A stretch of DNA of 64,000 nucleotides from Pantoea sp. Ap-967 (GTDB lineage Bacteria > Pseudomonadota > Gammaproteobacteria > Pseudomonadales > Pseudomonadaceae), in the NCBI RefSeq assembly GCF_011752565.1, contig NZ_VWXK01000024.1, forward strand, positions 27,317 to 91,316. Direction: 5' to 3'. Made by a program: the position numbers and the translations under genes. Each line of letters opens with the position of its first letter. Position 1 is the stretch's first letter. Below, piece after piece: positions 26,813 to 35,236 of the stretch. The notes under the pieces were generated by a model. That model searched no databases, was not told the DNA's origin, and saw only the letters and a program-made list of their open reading frames with translations.

Positions 26813-26843
26813 AAAAAAGGCCGCCGTTGTGCGGCCTTTTTTT
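26813..26843 (+). terminator. Terminator after the guanidinium exporter
   Basis: AAAGGCCGC/GCGGCCTTT stem with a CGTTGT loop and a run of seven T. It isolates the exporter transcript from the threonine-synthase-like gene. Confidence 0.88.
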
Positions 26844-26875
26844 ATTGACATCGCGTATCCTGGAATTTGCCTAGG

Positions 26876-26908
26876 TGAGCAAAATGCTCGAAATAGAGCA
26901 TTTTGCCC
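26876..26908. promoter_or_regulatory. GAGCA/TGCTC operator pair upstream of the threonine-synthase-like gene
   Basis: TGAGCAAAATGCTCG (26876-26890) is followed after five bases by GAGCATTTTGCCC (26896-26908). The palindrome centres are about two helical turns apart, the same arrangement as at 7483-7518. A TTGACA (26845-26850) just upstream could serve as a -35 box. Confidence 0.5.
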
Positions 26909-27029
26909 ATGAAATAGTGCTGTTTAACCTATTCAACTGCTCTCGTGGTGTGCATAAAGTACTTCTAAAGCTGCTACAGATTCACCCGTGTAGCATCTGA
27001 TGATCGCTTAATTATTTTTTGGAGTAAAT

Positions 27030-28400
27030 ATGGACTACGTTAGCACTCGTGGTTCTGCACAACCTGCCAGTTTCCGTAATGTTGTCCTGTCAGGCATTGC
27101 ATCTGATGGTGGGCTCTATGTACCTGAGAGCCTTCCCCGCTTTGATAGTGAGTCGATTGCCAGCTGGTCGTGGCTCCCTTTTGATGAGCTTGCTTTTCGT
27201 GTGATATCACCCTTCGTAGGTGATGGAGTTGAAAGCTTCGTCTTGAGGAGAATGCTTAAGGACTGCTATCAGGGGTTCCACCATCGTGCGGTAGCTCCTC
27301 TACAGCAAATTGGCCCAAATGAATGGGTTCTGCAGCTGCACCATGGGCCTACTCAAGCGTCCAAGGATTTTGCAGCTCAGCTTCAATCTCGACTTGTAGC
27401 TCATTTCCTTGCATCTCCCGGGCAAGCCATTGTAATCGGCGCCACCAATGGTGACACCGGGCTTGCAGCAATTGAGGCCTTCAAAGATGTAGACAATGTG
27501 AAGGTGGTGGCTCTCTATCCGCGAGACGGAGTGCCTGCTGATCGTCTGGCTGGTTTGTTGGCTTCCAGCTCAGATCACGTCCAGTTGATCGAGATTGATG
27601 GCAGCTTCGATGACTGCCAGACGCTCGTTTCCAAGGTGCTACGCGCCTGGCCGCTTGAAGGTGTTCTTCCTATCAGTTTCAACTCTACGAATTGGGTAGG
27701 TGTGCTGGCACAGATCGTCTTCTTTTTCCACAGTGCCCTCCAGCTTGGGGGCGGTGCGCGCCCGGTTGGTTTCAGTATTCCAGGTGCGAGCTTTGCGGAA
27801 ATTTACGCATGCTTCATCGCTCAAAAAATGGGGCTGGCAATCAATCAGGTTATCGTGTCGACGAACACCAATGACTCCTTGCATCGCTTCATCAACCAGA
27901 ACAACTACTCAACCCGTGAGGTGAGTCATTCGCTGTCTCCCTCGATGGATTTCTCACTCTTTTCCAACCTCGAACGGTTCATCTGGGAGCTCTATGATCA
28001 TGATGGCTGCACGGTGCAGCACCTCATGGCCATTTTCGAGGACTCAGGTAAGCTGAGCATCGGGAACAAGCAGTGGCTACAGGCTCGGATGCTGTTTGAC
28101 TCCTACGCGGTTGCAGACGAGCAGGTAAGGGAGGAGCTGCTTACGCTGTTTAAGGAAGCAGGCACAGCGGTTGATCCGCAGACCGCGACTGGTGCCCTGG
28201 CGGCACGGCTTCACCGTCGCAGCATTGCAAGCCCCATGGTGACTTTGGCACAACTTGCGCCCAGCAAGTCTTCGCAGCTTTTGGCTGAGTTGAACATGTG
28301 GAGTGGGGAAGTACCCGAATCGCCGACCCTGTCCGTGGATCATGTCGTGCTCAGCAAAGGTGATGTTGAAGGTCTCTCCCGATTTCTTCGAGGCATATAG
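27030..28400 (+). CDS. Threonine-synthase-like PLP enzyme
   Basis: A 456-residue fold-type II PLP enzyme. The PLP lysine lies in GPTQASKDFAAQL (canonical GPTLAFKDFA), with the phosphate loop ATNGDTGLAAIEA and FNSTNWVGVLAQIVFFF. The N-terminal YVSTRG...GIASDGGLYVPESLP is classical for ThrC. Several normally fixed residues differ, so it is a divergent paralogue, perhaps acting on homoserine-derived or analogue substrates. It is followed after 9 bp by an Lrp regulator, so the two are an operon. It may be a bypass for homoserine made from canavanine, but it could also be a lyase for another amino acid. Confidence 0.82.
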   Translation: MDYVSTRGSAQPASFRNVVLSGIASDGGLYVPESLPRFDSESIASWSWLPFDELAFRVISPFVGDGVESFVLRRMLKDCYQGFHHRAVAPLQQIGPNEWVLQLHHGPTQASKDFAAQLQSRLVAHFLASPGQAIVIGATNGDTGLAAIEAFKDVDNVKVVALYPRDGVPADRLAGLLASSSDHVQLIEIDGSFDDCQTLVSKVLRAWPLEGVLPISFNSTNWVGVLAQIVFFFHSALQLGGGARPVGFSIPGASFAEIYACFIAQKMGLAINQVIVSTNTNDSLHRFINQNNYSTREVSHSLSPSMDFSLFSNLERFIWELYDHDGCTVQHLMAIFEDSGKLSIGNKQWLQARMLFDSYAVADEQVREELLTLFKEAGTAVDPQTATGALAARLHRRSIASPMVTLAQLAPSKSSQLLAELNMWSGEVPESPTLSVDHVVLSKGDVEGLSRFLRGI

Positions 28401-28409
28401 GAAGAACGT

Positions 28410-28847
28410 ATGAAACGTCTGCTCGATCCTCAAGATGAGCGGATCCTGGCTGAGCTGACTGCTAACGCCAAGATTTCCCATGCTGAGCTGGGCTCCAAGG
28501 TTAACCTTTCGCGGAATGCAGTCCGTCAGCGCATTGAGCGCATGGAGCGGGATGGGGCAATTCAGGGCTATACGATTCGCGTAGGAGCGGGTCGTAAGCC
28601 GTCTGCACCGATCAGTGCAATCATTTTCGTGTATCGCCATGACCGAATGCGCGGTGAGGATGTAGTGAGGGGGGTAAAGGCTATTCCAGAGGTGACCATG
28701 TGCGAGGTCATGAGTGGTGAGTTCGATCTAATGGTAAGGATCGAAGCCGCTCACCCAGAGCGCGTCCATATGGTGTGGAAGCTGATTGCAGCCATGCCAG
28801 GTGTTGAGAACACGGTTACCACATTTGTCTTGAGCAAGCTCATCTAG
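28410..28847 (+). CDS. Lrp/AsnC-family regulator, paralogue of the operon 1 regulator
   Basis: A 145-residue regulator with HTH ERILAELTANAKISHAELG and VNLSRNAVRQRIERMERDGAIQGY, then a RAM domain ending NTVTTFVLSKLI. It is alignable without gaps over nearly its whole length with the protein at 18532-18969. Nine bases separate it from the threonine-synthase-like gene, so it is probably autoregulated together with it through the GAGCA/TGCTC sites upstream. Confidence 0.9.
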   Translation: MKRLLDPQDERILAELTANAKISHAELGSKVNLSRNAVRQRIERMERDGAIQGYTIRVGAGRKPSAPISAIIFVYRHDRMRGEDVVRGVKAIPEVTMCEVMSGEFDLMVRIEAAHPERVHMVWKLIAAMPGVENTVTTFVLSKLI

Positions 28848-28862
28848 TCCCAGTATGGGATA

Positions 28863-28899
28863 AAAGGGCTATCAGGGTATGACCCTGGTAGCCCTTTTT
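28863..28899. terminator. Bidirectional terminator between Lrp gene and permease
   Basis: AAAGGGCTA(T)CAGGG / CCCTG(G)TAGCCCTTT stem with a TATGA loop, ending in TTTTT on the right and AAAA on the left. It serves two convergent genes. Confidence 0.85.
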
Positions 28900-28901
28900 C
28901 A

Positions 28902-30332
28902 TTAGGAGACGGAGGTCTCGCTAGCCAGTTGCACGGCCTTGCCTTTTCGACGATAGGCCAGAGCCAGAATGGCAAACCAGATTGGCATGCAGAGCATTGC
29001 GTGCAGTGTGTCTGGCTCCAGGGCCAGCAGCACAATCACGAAGGCAAAGAAGGCCAAGACAAGCCAAGGCATCAGCAAGCCACCAGGCATTTTGAAGCGT
29101 GATGCGATGTGCAGTTGAGGATCAATCTTGCGGTAGCGGATATAGGCAACCACGATCATTGCCCAAGCGAAAATAAACAGGATTGCGGAGATGGTGGTAA
29201 GCACTGTGAACGCTTTCATCACCTCTGGGATGATGAACAAGATCACCAGGCCAGCGCCCATACACAGGCAGGAGAAGACCAGGCCTCGCATAGGGATGGA
29301 CGAATTGGAGAGGACGCGGAAGAGCTTTGGCGCTTGGCCTTTCCCCGAGAGGCTGTACAACATCCTGCTTGTTGCGAATACACCGGAATTCGCAGCAGAC
29401 ATGGCCGAAGTCAGCACAACCAGGTTGATCATGCCAGCTGCAGCAGGGAGACCAGCGATCAGAAAGACCTGCACAAATGGGCTTTGATCAATGTTGATTT
29501 TCGCCCAGGAAGATACGGAGATGATGCAACCCAATGCCAGGACGTAAAAAATGATGACTCGTACCGGTACCGAGTTGATGGCCTTCGGCAGGGTCTTGTG
29601 TGGGTCGTGACTTTCAGCTGCGGTGGTGCCAATCAGCTCAACACCTGCAAAGGAAAAGATTGCGATTTGGAAACCAGCGAAGAATCCGCTGATGCCATAG
29701 GGAAAGACTACCCCGTCCTCTGTGAGGTGGCTCAGGGAGGCGACTACGCCTTGCGGTGAGGTGACCGACAGGCTGATCATCACCACCCCGGTCACGATCA
29801 GTGCAATGATCGCTACAACCTTGATCAAAGCGAACCAGAATTCGACCTCGCCGAACATCTTCACGGCAAACATGTTCAAAGCAAACATGATGGCGAGTAC
29901 GCTGAAAGCGGGGCCCCAGGTTGGGATGTCCGGGAACCAGAACTTCATGTAGCTGCTGATCACGGTGCAGTCGGCGATCGCTACCACCACCCATGCTAGC
30001 CAGTACGACCAGCCTATGAAGTAACCTGCCCACTGCCCGATGTACTGTGTGCAAAAGTCGGTGAAGGTCTTGTGCTTCAGGTCTGACAGCAGGATTTCAC
30101 CCATGGCCCTCATCACAAAGAACATGAAGAAGCCGATGATCGCGTAGGTGAAGATGATCGAGGTGCCAGATACGCTTATGGTCTTGCCTGAGCCCATGAA
30201 CAAGCCCGTACCAATTGCTCCACCGATTGCGATCAGCTGGATATGTCGGTTTTTCAGGTTTCGCTTCAGGGACGAATCATCCGGTGCGTCGTCCACTGCT
30301 TCATGCGATATAGAATTATTGCTGTGCTTCAT
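28902..30332 (-). CDS. Amino-acid permease, CycA/AAT type
   Basis: A 476-residue, 12-span permease of the AAT family. Signatures: LKRNLKNRHIQLIAIGGAIGTGLFMGSGKTI, FFAGFQIAIFSFAGVELIGTTAAE and VLTSAMSAANSGVFATSRMLYSL. Best general match from memory is the D-alanine/D-serine/glycine transporter branch, so it might take up D-amino acids made by the periplasmic racemase; this is inference. A GAGCA-type motif lies about 270 bp upstream of its start. Confidence 0.88.
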   Translation of the reverse strand: MKHSNNSISHEAVDDAPDDSSLKRNLKNRHIQLIAIGGAIGTGLFMGSGKTISVSGTSIIFTYAIIGFFMFFVMRAMGEILLSDLKHKTFTDFCTQYIGQWAGYFIGWSYWLAWVVVAIADCTVISSYMKFWFPDIPTWGPAFSVLAIMFALNMFAVKMFGEVEFWFALIKVVAIIALIVTGVVMISLSVTSPQGVVASLSHLTEDGVVFPYGISGFFAGFQIAIFSFAGVELIGTTAAESHDPHKTLPKAINSVPVRVIIFYVLALGCIISVSSWAKINIDQSPFVQVFLIAGLPAAAGMINLVVLTSAMSAANSGVFATSRMLYSLSGKGQAPKLFRVLSNSSIPMRGLVFSCLCMGAGLVILFIIPEVMKAFTVLTTISAILFIFAWAMIVVAYIRYRKIDPQLHIASRFKMPGGLLMPWLVLAFFAFVIVLLALEPDTLHAMLCMPIWFAILALAYRRKGKAVQLASETSVS

Positions 30333-30597
30333 GCCTCATACCTTTATATTGTCTCTTTTAGAAGGGTGCTGATGCTGCTGAGAATAAATATCTTCCTTGT
30401 ATTCATAATTGATGGTCGCTAGGTAAGTGACAGGAAGCTAAAATCAATTTAGAGGGCAGACCATCGGGCTCTTATGTCGTCCTGGTGTGGTCGGCACTTG
30501 TTCGTCTAGAACTTCTTCATACACCTATTTATGCGGTGTGCCCATTCATAGGCGAGGGAGGGAGGATATGCCAATAGGTACGAAGTGCTAAATAGGC

Positions 30598-30625
30598 CAA
30601 AATGCTTTTTTTATCGAGCAAAACG
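30598..30625. promoter_or_regulatory. GAGCA-type operator candidate upstream of the permease
   Basis: CAAAATGCT (30598-30606) and CGAGCAAAAC (30615-30624) are half-sites of the GAGCA/TGCTC motif seen at four other promoters here, separated by a T-rich spacer. The match is weaker than at 7483 or 26876. Confidence 0.35.
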
Positions 30626-30663
30626 ACAGTTGCATGTGCATTTTTTCTATTTTTGATTACACA

Positions 30664-30701
30664 AAAAAAGCGCCGTAAGCAATATGCTCAGGGCGCTTTT
30701 T
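30664..30701 (-). terminator. Terminator of the LctP-like gene
   Basis: AAAAAGCGCC / GGCGCTTTTT inverted repeat with a 17-base loop, reading into T on the minus strand 17 bp after the permease stop. Confidence 0.75.
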
Positions 30702-30717
30702 GATATTTATGAACTAA

Positions 30718-32184
30718 TCAGTATTTGTTGACAAAAACTGCAATGAGGAAGAAAAGCAGTAAAGCAGCTGCTGCATAAGGAAAAAGTGCTTTGTATACAA
30801 TTCGCTCCTGGCCGCGACCCTCGGCAAGTCCCGCAGCAATAGACATCCGCACAGGGGAGAAGATACTCATGCACGTACCTGACGCATGCTGCAGGGCAGC
30901 AACCGCCGGGACGCTGAGCCCGGCCTGCAAGGCCAAAGCGTATTGTGAGGGCATAAACAAGCTATTGGGGGCATTGCCGCTATTGGCCAAGATGCCGAAT
31001 GCAGCCGAGGTGAACGGGGTGATGAGAATGGCGAAGGACTCTAGGCTGCTGAACATGCCCTGAGCAAAGGCATGTGAAATGCCGGCAACCGAAAGGATCT
31101 CGGCCATCATGGCAAAGAGGAACACGGTCAATATGGCATGCCTCCCTGTCTTCACAGCGGATTTTGCCTCGCGTCCGATAAGGTGAAGCTGTCCCCTCGC
31201 CAATGCTGTGATAATTCCTCCAGCGATCAGCCAAGTGCCGGCGTGGTAGAAAGGGGGCCAGGAAGGTAGATCGCTGTAGGGAGAAACTCTACCCGCAGAT
31301 GTCAGGATCTGCTTGACCTCAGGCAGGACGCGAGTAGCAACCAGGCCGCAGATGAGCAGGACATAGGGTGCAATTTTTTTCAACGCCTGGCATGCCTGCT
31401 GAGCAGTAGGTCGTTTGTCACTCAGGAAGCGTAGGACAATCAAAGGGCCAAAGGCAGCCAAAAGACCAGTTTCCGGGCCCAGGACTTTGGTTGCGAGCGC
31501 TAGGGATGCCATTCCAGCAGCGATCCATGCGGCTTCTTGAATATGTTCAGCCGTCGATGCTTTCAGTCCTGCTGCATCCGCTGTGCGCCAGAAAAGTGGG
31601 AGCCATAACAGCATGAGCAGCGAGACGGGCACAATTGAATAGAAGCTCAGATCAGCAGGTGACATGCGTGCATAGGCTGCCGCCAAGATCGTCCCGCTTC
31701 CCATGGCGCCCCACGGAATCAGTGTCTGGCTGAGCAGTGCAAAAATCATCAGGTGTGAAGGGGCGAGCTTCATGCTTCTGAGTAGCGCGATAGTTCCCAG
31801 CATGCCAACGCCAAAGCCAGTGGCTGACTCTGCAAAAGGGCCAATCAGGAAGCAGGCAAAGAAAGCGGTCTTTCGTTGCATCAGGTGCACGCCGGAAAAT
31901 TCGCTTGTGGCAACGACCTGAGGTGCACCAGGTTCATTGTGCATAGCTACTTGCCAGAAGAGCAGGCCGCCAACGATGTAGGGAGCGATGGTGGCCCCTA
32001 TCCAAAGTCCCCGAGACAGAGCTGTGCTGAGCTGTGATAAGCCAAAGATCTCTGGGCCAGATACTGCCGCAATGGGAGCGGCTACCAGCAGTCCAAGGAG
32101 GGCAGAACTGGAGGCGTTGAAGCGTCCGCTTCCAATAGCAATTGCCACGACGAAGGTCGGTAGTAACCACAACAGGTAGATCAT
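30718..32184 (-). CDS. L-lactate permease (LctP) family transporter
   Basis: A 488-residue, strongly hydrophobic protein of the lactate permease family. Recognisable features are the repeated helical hairpins FLIGPFAESATGFGVGMLG and ILANSGNAPNSLFMPSQ, and the C-terminal ASGTCMSIFSPVRMSIAAGL. The start chosen is ATG 32184, with GGAAG five bases upstream, rather than the GTG at 32232 that lacks a ribosome-binding site. Relatives carry lactate, glycolate or other short hydroxy acids. No lactate dehydrogenase is adjacent, so the substrate is uncertain. Confidence 0.85.
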   Translation of the reverse strand: MIYLLWLLPTFVVAIAIGSGRFNASSSALLGLLVAAPIAAVSGPEIFGLSQLSTALSRGLWIGATIAPYIVGGLLFWQVAMHNEPGAPQVVATSEFSGVHLMQRKTAFFACFLIGPFAESATGFGVGMLGTIALLRSMKLAPSHLMIFALLSQTLIPWGAMGSGTILAAAYARMSPADLSFYSIVPVSLLMLLWLPLFWRTADAAGLKASTAEHIQEAAWIAAGMASLALATKVLGPETGLLAAFGPLIVLRFLSDKRPTAQQACQALKKIAPYVLLICGLVATRVLPEVKQILTSAGRVSPYSDLPSWPPFYHAGTWLIAGGIITALARGQLHLIGREAKSAVKTGRHAILTVFLFAMMAEILSVAGISHAFAQGMFSSLESFAILITPFTSAAFGILANSGNAPNSLFMPSQYALALQAGLSVPAVAALQHASGTCMSIFSPVRMSIAAGLAEGRGQERIVYKALFPYAAAALLLFFLIAVFVNKY

Positions 32185-32445
32185 GGGTGCTTCCATCAAA
32201 CTGACGATGAACTGCTCAACTGCTCGGGCCACAGCGGGTGGAGAACGCTTTTGTGGTTAGGGGCAAAAGCAGGGGTCAGCAGTCTACACATAAAATAATT
32301 GATTGTCATAGGTCAATGTTTGCATTGGCCTAGATGTTGGTGCACTCTATGCGTCTGATGCCTAACACAGACCAGTTCCGCTCGCGGGAATGTTGTCGTT
32401 GCAGGCTCCAGCACCTCCGAATTTGCATCAACAAGGCCAATTAAC

Positions 32446-33075
32446 ATGTCAGAGTTCAGATTGCACTGCTTTGCCCTGTCAGGTAACGCGTACAAGGTTG
32501 CTTTGTTTCTCGCTCTCGCGAAGCGAGACTGGCAGCCCATTTTCGTTGACTACCTGAACGGAGAGACAAAGACCAAGGAATGGCGGGCAGCAGTCAACGA
32601 ACAGGGTGAGGTTCCTGTGCTGGAGCATCGTGATAAAAAGCTCAGTCAGTCTGCGCTTATCCTGGATTACCTAGCTTCAGCGACTGGTCAATTTGGCCCT
32701 GATAGTGAAGAGGAAAAGCAAGAGATCTGGCGATGGATGCTTTTCGATAACCACAAATTTACAAGCTACTACGCCACCTTGCGGTTCATATTCGGGCTGC
32801 AAAAGGCAGGCGAAACGCCAGAGGTACAGTTCCTGCGCGACAGAGCGCGTGCCGCGTATCAGATTGTGGACGATCACCTTCGCGATAAATCTTTCCTTGT
32901 CGGCGAGCGACTAACCATTGCCGATTTATCGTTAGCTGGCTATGTCTTCATGCCTGAGGCTACCGGGATAAGTGATTCAGAGTTTCCGAATATCCAGGCC
33001 TGGAAGGCGCGTATCATGGCGATGCCTGGTTGGAAGCATCCGTATGATCTTATGCCAGGCCCTACCAGCGTATAA
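32446..33075 (+). CDS. Glutathione S-transferase family protein
   Basis: A 209-residue protein with an N-terminal thioredoxin-like domain (LHCFALSGNAYKVALFLAL, then EVPVLEHRDKKLSQSALILDYLA with the glutathione-binding Pro and Ser) and an all-helical C-terminal half. GSTs conjugate or reduce electrophiles. It is followed after about 40 bp by an EamA exporter on the same strand, suggesting a small detoxification unit. Substrate unknown. Confidence 0.9.
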   Translation: MSEFRLHCFALSGNAYKVALFLALAKRDWQPIFVDYLNGETKTKEWRAAVNEQGEVPVLEHRDKKLSQSALILDYLASATGQFGPDSEEEKQEIWRWMLFDNHKFTSYYATLRFIFGLQKAGETPEVQFLRDRARAAYQIVDDHLRDKSFLVGERLTIADLSLAGYVFMPEATGISDSEFPNIQAWKARIMAMPGWKHPYDLMPGPTSV

Positions 33076-33113
33076 GCTGGAAGCTGGTATTGTCTTGGCG
33101 CATGGAGTTCGAT

Positions 33114-34031
33114 GTGAACCGCTCTAAGTTTTGGTCGTTCGCTCTGGTGGTTGTCACCGCAATTTGGGGCTGGAGCTTCGTCGCAAAGCACGATCTCCAA
33201 GGCACGGCAGCATCGTGCCTCAACAGCTGGTTGTTCCTGCTGGGTGGGGTGAGTCTGCTGCCGTTTGCGTTTAAGTCGCTGCTGAGGATAGGGCGAAAGG
33301 ACTGGCTGCTCGGAATAGTGGCGGGTTTTGTGCTGTTCGTTGCGTTTGCATTTCAAACGACAGGCATCCAGCTCACTTCGCCGTCAAATGCGGGATTCAT
33401 AACCGGGCTTGCTGTAGTTTTCACTCCCATGATTCTGTATTTCGTAAGTGGTGAAAAGACTAGCGCCCTCCAGCTGGTGGGAGCAGTCATTGCCTTAGCA
33501 GGATTGGCGCTCTTGAGCGCCAGAGGATTCGAGTTCCACGTGGGTGATCTGCTGATCCTTGTGTGTGCTGTCTTCTTCGCCTCACACATCGTAGTTCTCT
33601 CTAAGGGGCGCTTTTCAGGCTCACCACTGGCCTTTGCGGTTATCCAGTTGTTCACGGTAGGTGTGCTTTCCTTAGCCTGGAGCGTTGGGGAGGGTGAATT
33701 CACTGTACCCGCCGACGTGGACAGTCAGATGGTTGTGGTGCTTCTTGCGTTACTGAGCACGGCCTTCGCGTACGCAGTGCAAACCAAAGCGCAGACAGTG
33801 ATTTCAGCCCAGAAGGTAGCGTTGATACTTTTAGCTGAACCGGTTTTCGGTGGTGTGTTTGGCTATTTCCTGGCAGGGGACAGGTTAAGCAGCATTAATC
33901 TGCTTGGTGCGGGTCTTATCATCTTTGGGATGTTGATCAGTGAGCTGAGCTCGGTCAATCAACTCAAATTCCTGAGATTTAAGGGAATAAGTGGGAAGCG
34001 CCACGTAGAAAACGAGCAAAATGCCAGTTGA
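33114..34031 (+). CDS. EamA-family (DMT) transporter
   Basis: A 305-residue, ten-span drug/metabolite transporter. It has two EamA repeats: VVVTAIWGWSFVAKHDL near the start and LILVCAVFFASHIVVLS in the second half. GTG 33114 is preferred because GGAG lies six bases upstream; an ATG at 33102 is the alternative. Members usually export amino acids or metabolites. It directly follows the GST gene. Confidence 0.85.
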   Translation: MNRSKFWSFALVVVTAIWGWSFVAKHDLQGTAASCLNSWLFLLGGVSLLPFAFKSLLRIGRKDWLLGIVAGFVLFVAFAFQTTGIQLTSPSNAGFITGLAVVFTPMILYFVSGEKTSALQLVGAVIALAGLALLSARGFEFHVGDLLILVCAVFFASHIVVLSKGRFSGSPLAFAVIQLFTVGVLSLAWSVGEGEFTVPADVDSQMVVVLLALLSTAFAYAVQTKAQTVISAQKVALILLAEPVFGGVFGYFLAGDRLSSINLLGAGLIIFGMLISELSSVNQLKFLRFKGISGKRHVENEQNAS

Positions 34032-34309
34032 CGCTTGCGTTCGTGACCAGTGATTATCGATCAACACTTACGCAACGAGCATTTTCAATGCCTCTATTCG
34101 ATCACGCAGTATCTGCTTTTAGCCTTCGGGCTTCAGCACGGTTGCGTGTTGTCGTTGCTAAGAAATCCAAGAAACAGCCGCTCATCTGACTGAGGCGCGC
34201 TGTCTCGTCAGGTGGGCTGACGAGACAGATGGCGCTAGGTATTCCTACCAGACCTCTTTCGACTCTTGCCCTTCTGACGCTCATTTTCAGTCAGTAATGG
34301 GAGTTTTTT

Positions 34310-35176
34310 ATGTCGAGTTTTAGTGGGATCTGGATTGCCTTGGTTACACCATTCCGGTCAGATGAGATCGATTTTGATGCTTTAGAGCGCTTGGTAAAAA
34401 AGCTTATCGCGGATGGCGTTGCCGGATTTGTGGTCTGCGGCACCACGGGAGAGGCAGCGGCACTATCAAAAACTGAGCAGCTATCAGTGCTCGATGCTGT
34501 CCTCACTTGGGTTCAGCCCTCTCAGGTCGTGATGGGGCTCTCGGGCAACAACATGCGAGAGATATTGTCATTCCAGATGGAAATTCAGAAGCGCGAAATC
34601 GCAGGCTTGCTGGTGCCGGCACCGTGCTATATCAGGCCTTCACAAGCAGGCATTGAGTCCTTTTTCACCGCGATCGCTGATGCAGCGTCCGTCCCTGTTA
34701 TTGTTTACGACATCCCTTACAGGACTGGCGCTCGGATCGATCGGGAAACGCTTAGAAGGATCGTCCAGCATCCACGCATTGGGGCAGTTAAGGATTGCGG
34801 CGGCGACAGTGAAACCACCATGGCACTAATCCAGGATGGCCATGCTCAAGTATTGGCTGGCGAAGACTCGCAGCTGTTCAACAGCCTATGTCTGGGCGGG
34901 GCAGGCGCTATCTCTGCGTCGGCGCATGTCCGGGCTGACCTCTACGTGAAAATGCAGCGACAATTGGATGAGGGCGATGTGTCTGGAGGTCGAGAGACTT
35001 TCTATCGCCTTCTTCCCTGGATGCAGATGGCTTTCGCTGAGCCAAATCCAGCGGTTGTGAAGGCGGCCCTGGAGGTTGAAGGGATTCTGGATGGGGGGGT
35101 ACGAGAGCCGATGCAGCCTTGCACTTCTGCTACGCGGCAGAGACTCATTCGGGTGCTGAGTGTCCTCGATATTTAG
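34310..35176 (+). CDS. DapA/NanA-family lyase or synthase
   Basis: A 288-residue class I aldolase of the dihydrodipicolinate synthase family. The GTTGEAAALSKTEQ phosphate/carboxylate loop, IVYDIPYRTG with the catalytic tyrosine, and the Schiff-base lysine in IGAVKDCGGD are present. GGGAG precedes the ATG. In DapA the tyrosine motif reads Y-N-x-P; here it is Y-D-I-P, so it may not be a true dihydrodipicolinate synthase but a related pyruvate-dependent aldolase or hydratase. A second, more divergent member is at 44312. Confidence 0.87.
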   Translation: MSSFSGIWIALVTPFRSDEIDFDALERLVKKLIADGVAGFVVCGTTGEAAALSKTEQLSVLDAVLTWVQPSQVVMGLSGNNMREILSFQMEIQKREIAGLLVPAPCYIRPSQAGIESFFTAIADAASVPVIVYDIPYRTGARIDRETLRRIVQHPRIGAVKDCGGDSETTMALIQDGHAQVLAGEDSQLFNSLCLGGAGAISASAHVRADLYVKMQRQLDEGDVSGGRETFYRLLPWMQMAFAEPNPAVVKAALEVEGILDGGVREPMQPCTSATRQRLIRVLSVLDI

Positions 35177-35236
35177 GATTTGGTTCAGGTGGTCATCACA
35201 TATAGAGGAGGCCACCTTGCTGACACCTTGTTGGCT

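Larger units (their letters stand above)
30333..30717. other. 385-bp gene-free region upstream of the permease
   Basis: It contains the promoter region of the permease (minus strand), a GAGCA-type motif at 30598-30625 and the terminator of the LctP-like gene at 30664-30701. No reading frame looks real. Confidence 0.6.

Noticed and set aside
26844..26866. TTATTGAC-N6-TATC as a fourth copy of the XRE operator
   Set aside because: Only the left half matches; the GGTC half is missing, so it is more likely just a -35 box.
29109..29759. 216-codon plus-strand frame inside the permease region
   Set aside because: It is the antisense shadow of a conserved 12-span permease.
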